Origin: Antennarius striatus
Lineage: Eukaryota > Chordata > Actinopteri > Lophiiformes > Antennariidae
NCBI RefSeq assembly: GCF_040054535.1
Contig: NC_090779.1
Coordinates: 20,260,501-20,324,500 of the forward strand
DNA length: 64,000 nt
Direction: 5' to 3'
How positions within the stretch are numbered: position 1 is the first letter of the stretch; each line of letters opens with the position of its first letter. Under the pieces are notes generated by a model. The model ran no database searches and was not told the DNA's origin. It worked only from the letters and a program-made list of their open reading frames with translations. Made by a program: the position numbers and the translations under genes. Positions 52,844 to 64,000 of this stretch are shown here, piece after piece.

Positions 52844-53352
52844 GTAAGGACTCTCTTATGCCATTACTGCAAATTAAAAACACTACTTTATTTAGTCCTT
52901 ATAAAAAAATAAGGTTATATCTGCCTGGCACCTGATTAGGTCAAGCTCATATTTTCATAGTGGTTACTGCCTACTAAGGTCACATTCATCATGTAGTAGA
53001 AATATATCCATGTCCCGTGTTTGAATTTGCTCAATGTAGAAGTTTTGATAAACTAGGACTTATATTATTTAACTCAAAATAAACAAAATAAAGCCACAAT
53101 AAATGAAATAAAATACTCCATCATTCTCACTACTATCATTAAGTACAAATTTAAGTTTTTCAGATGACAATTTACCTTTTTTTAAATGTCCGTTTTGTAT
53201 TTTTCCTCTTGTCATTTTTCTATAGGGAAATATTATTAGATTTATTTCACATAAATTACCATCCGTCAGAACTCTGTTTAATGATCTGATATATTTGCTC
53301 GTCTAAAAATAGGCTAATAGGAGCCCATTTTGCAGAGAACATCCATAACAAA

Positions 53353-56300
53353 ATGTCTGACACAGAGGAAGTCATGGAGGAGGAGGAGGAGGTGGTGGTG
53401 GAGGAGGAAGAAGCTCAGTAAGTATTTCATTTTCTGTATTTTTATTTTTTTGTTACTAAAAGTCAATGTCAATTTGATTTCTCAAGCTATTAATGTTTTC
53501 ACTTTCATAAATTCTTTGTCGACACTGCTGTTATTCTAAAGAGAGGAGGACGGTAAGAAACTTCAATCTGTCATTGCTGTTGACTGAATTCACGTACGTA
53601 TAGAAATTTTTAGTTGATACAACCTTATATTAATCATTAATTGTTCCTGATCACCAGCACAAGAGGAGGCGACAGGTGAGACTATTTTAATTTTTTTACT
53701 AAATATCCTTCCTCCTTGCTTGTCAGTCAATTTTTAAGGACTGCAATTCATTTGCTTTGTTCCAGATGAGTCAAAGCCCAAGCCAAAGTAAGTCTATAGG
53801 TCTTATTTAATCAATAAATTATGGCAGATTTAGTAAAAATAAAATATCTGCTTCCACAGGTTTATGACAAATATCAGCGCCCCAAAGATCCCGGATGGGG
53901 AAAAAGTGGATTTTGATGTGGGTTGATCACATAAAACTCTCTTTTCTGATAGAAACATCTCTTAGATGAGCTCAATTCTAATACTATCTGACTCTAATCG
54001 CGTTAAAATTTATTTTGGCAGGACATCCACAGGAAGCGACAAGAAAAAGATCTTTCTGAGCTGCAGTCTCTGATTGAAGCTCACTTCATCCAAAGGAAGA
54101 AAGAAGAAGAGGAGCTCATCGCTCTTGTTAACAGAATTGTGAGCGTTGATAAAAGGGGAATCATATTTATTGAGTGGATAAAATCACCATGAACACTCTT
54201 ATTTCTTTGAATAGGAGAAACGTCGAGCTGAGAGAGCAGAACAGCAAAGGATCCGAACAGAGATGGAGAAGGAGAGGCAGGCCAGACTGGCGGTATGTTC
54301 TTGTGCATTTTCACATTACATCTCACCAGACTGGACCTCTAACTGAAGAATCTGTGTTGCATACAGGAAGAAAAAGAGAGGAAGGAGCAGGAGGAACAGC
54401 GCAAGAAGTTTGATGAAGATGCCAAGAAGAAGAAGGTCCTCTCAAACATGACTCAGCAGTACAGTGCAGGACAAAAGGTCATTCAACTCTTCAATACTTT
54501 TACTTGTACACTAATATTTAAATGTAAAATCCAGTAAAGGTGAGTCAGTTTTATTCATGAAACCCAAAATCACAAATTGTAAAGCTACAGTTTACCAAAT
54601 ATCTCATACATTATAAAATATAAGAATCCAGAAGATCTTCATCTATACCATGATCACCTGGAGGATGACAGGCCAATAATAAATATTGATGACAAAAAGA
54701 TAGCGATACACATAGTTAAGCTATGATTAAGTTAATAATAACCCATAATAAAGACAACAGCAAGTCAGCAGGCTCAGATTGATCATGCCAGCATGTCAAT
54801 GTTTGACAGAGAGGTCACAATATTCATAGTGAATATGAGAAGGTAAGGACATCAAATCTGCTAGCATTCTAACTTTGCAAGAAGCAAAAGTTTTCACTGA
54901 ACCTGGTAGGAACAAACCATCACACAAAAAAAGAGAAACTTTGACCTGATGCTGGTGTAAATAATTTCTCAAATTCATCTTAATGGACAGTGACTACATA
55001 TCTTGGCTACCCAAGCAAGAAGTTCAATGGGAACAAATAATGGTTTTTAGGTTCCAGCAAGGATATCCACAAGGAAATTAAAATGCACTTCTTGAACTTG
55101 TGACTGAATGTGGATTCTCAGTTGAGAATCCATGAAGTAGATGCTGAGAAAACAGTAGGGTTCAGTCAACTTGCTGCAGATGCTTTGGGAAAGTCACCAA
55201 CGGGAAAGTCAGATGACCCCCAGAACCAGTAGGACTCATCCTCTGGGGGCCATGAATATCTGTTGTGTCCCAGATATTTAAGTCTGGACTGAAGTGTTTC
55301 ATCAACTAACCGGTTTCCACTCTTTCATGCCACTATGGCTAAAACCGTGTTGTTCATAGGATACTAATTGTATTGCACTACTAGTGATAATGATGAATGC
55401 TTATGTTTTTTGATTCTGTAACATTGATATATGTGTATCTCCTTTATTTAACCAACACAGAATGAAAACAGACGAGGAGCCAAGAAACAAACTGAGAGGG
55501 AGAAAAAAAGGAAGATCCTGGCTGATCGCCGGAAGCCTCTCAATATTGATCATCTGAATGAGGAAAAGCTGAAGTATGGCATCACTGTGCAGGGTTTTAC
55601 TTTTGTACATATAAAGTTTTTTTTTAACCTCTGATTAATTGTTTGTAGGGAGAAGGCTACTGAGCTGTGCAATTGGCTGATGGAGCTAGAGGCTGAGAAG
55701 TTTGATCTCAGTGAGAAACTCAAAAGACAGAAGTACGATGTAAGTCAATCAACACACAGACAAAAGCTTTAAGGCAAAGGCGGACCTTGTCCAATGGAAA
55801 TCACATCAACACAGAAATTAATATTAATGCATTCCACCTTAAATTGCATGTACATGTGGCGATGGCAGACCTGGTGATACTTAAAAGGGTTAAAGTACTA
55901 TTTTTGACATTTAGTTTTTAAAATATTAAATCGTTTTATGTCCTTACAGATTAATCAGCTTCTTGCAAGAGTCCAAGACCACCAGAGGTGAGTGTACAAA
56001 CCAATGTCAATTAAAAAGGATGCAGTTTAATTTTTCTGACATTGACTGTAACATTAAACTTTTCCATTATGACAATGAATTTTAAATACCGAGTCAGGCT
56101 TTATTACAGACATGTGGATGCATAGATTAGCAAGTCAATTGACTAGTGTTGGAATGTTTGTTGTTTCTGTAATAATGCAATGACAACTGGCTGTACAATC
56201 AATGATTTTACTTTAAGAGAGTCACTCATTCCGTTTTGAATGTTCTTTATTTTTAATCATCTATATTATAACAAAGCACGTCCATCCCTGACTGACTGAT

Positions 56301-56402
56301 TTTTCTGCAAATGAATGACCTTCCTTTGTGCTTCTGCTTTTCTTGCACCCTTTCAGCGCCAAAGGTCGTGGCAAGGGAAAGATGGGCGGCCGGCTGAGGT
56401 AA
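53353..56402 (+). CDS. troponin T (TNNT1/TNNT2-like)
   Basis: The tropomyosin-binding subunit of sarcomeric troponin. Coding exons: 53353-53417, 53542-53552 (11 nt), 53658-53675 (18 nt), 53766-53787 (22 nt), 53860-53917, 54022-54138, 54215-54292, 54367-54477, 55461-55573, 55649-55739, 55950-55987, 56357-56402; 255 aa. The acidic N-terminus [20 protein letters not shown] is built from tiny exons, as in other TNNT genes where they are alternatively spliced. The T1 region follows ([29 protein letters not shown]), then the coiled coil with troponin I ([20 protein letters not shown]) and [28 protein letters not shown] and [33 protein letters not shown] and KKKKVLSNM favour TNNT1, whereas [14 protein letters not shown] and [10 protein letters not shown] favour TNNT2. 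It ends KGKMGGRLR, where most family members end GGRWK. It is convergent with dnm1l. Confidence 0.95.
55190..55325 (+). mobile_element. copy of a common percomorph interspersed repeat
   Basis: GACTCATCCTCTGGGGGCCA then TGAATATCTGTTGTG and ATATTTAAGTCTGGACTGAA match the familiar fish repeat core. It is degraded, lies in troponin T intron 9, and is inverted relative to the copy at 43700. Confidence 0.55.
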
Positions 56403-56521
56403 AGGAGCAGCAAGGGACAGGGATGAGGCAAACAGTGACATCTGTCTTTGGGTTACGAGTCGACTGTGTGTGCATTCATTGTTCTGTTGAGTTACATGTC
56501 AAAATGTCATGGTGTCAAAAC

Positions 56522-56527
56522 AATAAA
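56522..56527 (+). terminator. poly(A) signal of troponin T
   Basis: AATAAA 120 bases after the stop codon; the dnm1l 3' end approaches from the other side. Confidence 0.7.
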
Positions 56528-57092
56528 CTGGTCATCTCTTCCACTCTCTCTTTATCTGTAAACCCAGACAGGTTGTCTGTAGCTGACACAGCTACACACA
56601 TTTAGACAGAAACAGCAGCTCAGTGAATGTAGTGCATCTTTGTTGAATAAAACATATAAGGACATGGACAAATATGGCTGTCATAGAAACAACTTTAGTA
56701 TCTGCAGAAAAACAATGTGTGTATAGCAATAACTAGTGCAGTATAGTTTGCCAATAGCTAACAACGTAACAAATGAGCTAAAAAACAACATCTACGTGTT
56801 GAAATGTGGTTTTATTATTATTTCTATCTTCAGTTCAAGCGTTGCATGACAGCATCTTTGTATTCCTTTGATTACATATGAAAAATGCAATAATCTACAG
56901 CAGAATGTGATGGTGTCACCCTCCATTAAATCCAAGTCAGAACTCAAGATCAGAACTATGCCTCGATATACACACATCCACACCAGTGTGTTAAGTTGCT
57001 CTCTTCAGTGGGCTGAGGTGGCGCAAGAGTCAGCAGGGATTTGGGGGGTCCGAGAGGATGAGGGTCCATGTGAGGGGATGAGAATGCTTCCC

Positions 57093-63587
<6,495 letters not shown>

Positions 63588-64000
63588 CTGGAACAAGAAA
63601 TTCATAAACAACTTAATAAATGGGGAGAATGGAGTGTGACAAGAAGAGTCGGACCTTCTGTTGGACCACTGCAGACAAGACACATTAATTTGCTGTTGAC
63701 TGTATTTGACGCCACCTCTTTGTGTCTTACTTCACAGCTATAAGTTCTTAATTTCGGAAGGGAATGGTCGGAATCCATTTCAGAAAATCATAATGGGTCT
63801 ACATAGTTTTTGGCTTGAAGGTTAGTATTTTCAAATGATACAGGAGCTAGCACTACACTGATGCAACCAGGAACACACGTTTAGCTTTCTGATTAACTGA
63901 CTTTGATAGACTGCCACCCAATGAGATCTGGTAAATTAAAATACATCAAGTATCTTACATGACTAGCAGATTTGTCTTTGATTTTCTAATGCTATTTTCC
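63588..64000 (-). other. dnm1l: dnm1l intron 1, running off the window
   Basis: No match to the conserved first exon (MEALIPVINKLQDVFN in vertebrates) was found here on the minus strand, so that exon lies beyond 64000. Confidence 0.75.

Overview
The window looks like a gene-rich stretch of a ray-finned fish (probably percomorph) chromosome. Genes have short, GT-AG-bounded introns and vertebrate-type proteins. The filler is AT-rich, with long GT/CA, ATCT and TTA microsatellites, fish-type tRNA-derived SINEs, a hAT-like MITE and an RTE LINE tail. One gene is a pseudouridine-degrading enzyme that mammals do not have. No complete virus-like element was seen.

Layout. 1-2960: no gene recognised. 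2961-11710 (minus): cnot4, a RING/RRM/CCCH ubiquitin ligase; all coding exons are joined and the 3' UTR lies to the left. 12231-12915: an intron-bearing tRNA-Tyr(GTA) followed by two tRNA-derived SINEs in opposite orientation. 13186-18890 (minus): an 18-coding-exon gene for a fused pseudouridine-5'-phosphate glycosidase and PfkB-type sugar kinase with a likely mitochondrial presequence. 18900-22228: no gene seen. 22229-23520 (minus): a two-exon, unrecognised Ser/Pro-rich protein made of about six degenerate repeats, with a nine-copy 19-bp minisatellite beside its promoter. 25020-28966 (plus): troponin I. 29700-32472 (plus): bpgm. 33016-52373 (plus): cald1 (caldesmon, full high-molecular-weight form with the long charged helix exon). 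52700-56527 (plus): troponin T. 57093 to beyond 64000 (minus): dnm1l (DRP1), cut by the window edge so that only the first coding exon is missing.

Coding exons were joined by hand from splice sites and frame. The sums are all multiples of three: cnot4 794 aa, pseudouridine enzyme 704 aa, Ser-rich 296 aa, troponin I 181 aa, bpgm 258 aa, cald1 776 aa, troponin T 255 aa, dnm1l 693 aa of about 727.

How the genes fit together. Troponin I, caldesmon and troponin T are all thin-filament calcium-switch proteins and lie on one strand within 31 kb, with bpgm between the first two. The order troponin I - caldesmon - troponin T mirrors human TNNI2-LSP1-TNNT3, where LSP1 is a caldesmon-like protein. The window may therefore preserve an ancient troponin/caldesmon cluster that the human CALD1-BPGM-CNOT4 region (7q33) has lost. 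The other notable items are the pseudouridine catabolic fusion, the repeat-built orphan protein, a cassette exon in dnm1l, and dinucleotide repeats placed directly against splice sites or promoters.
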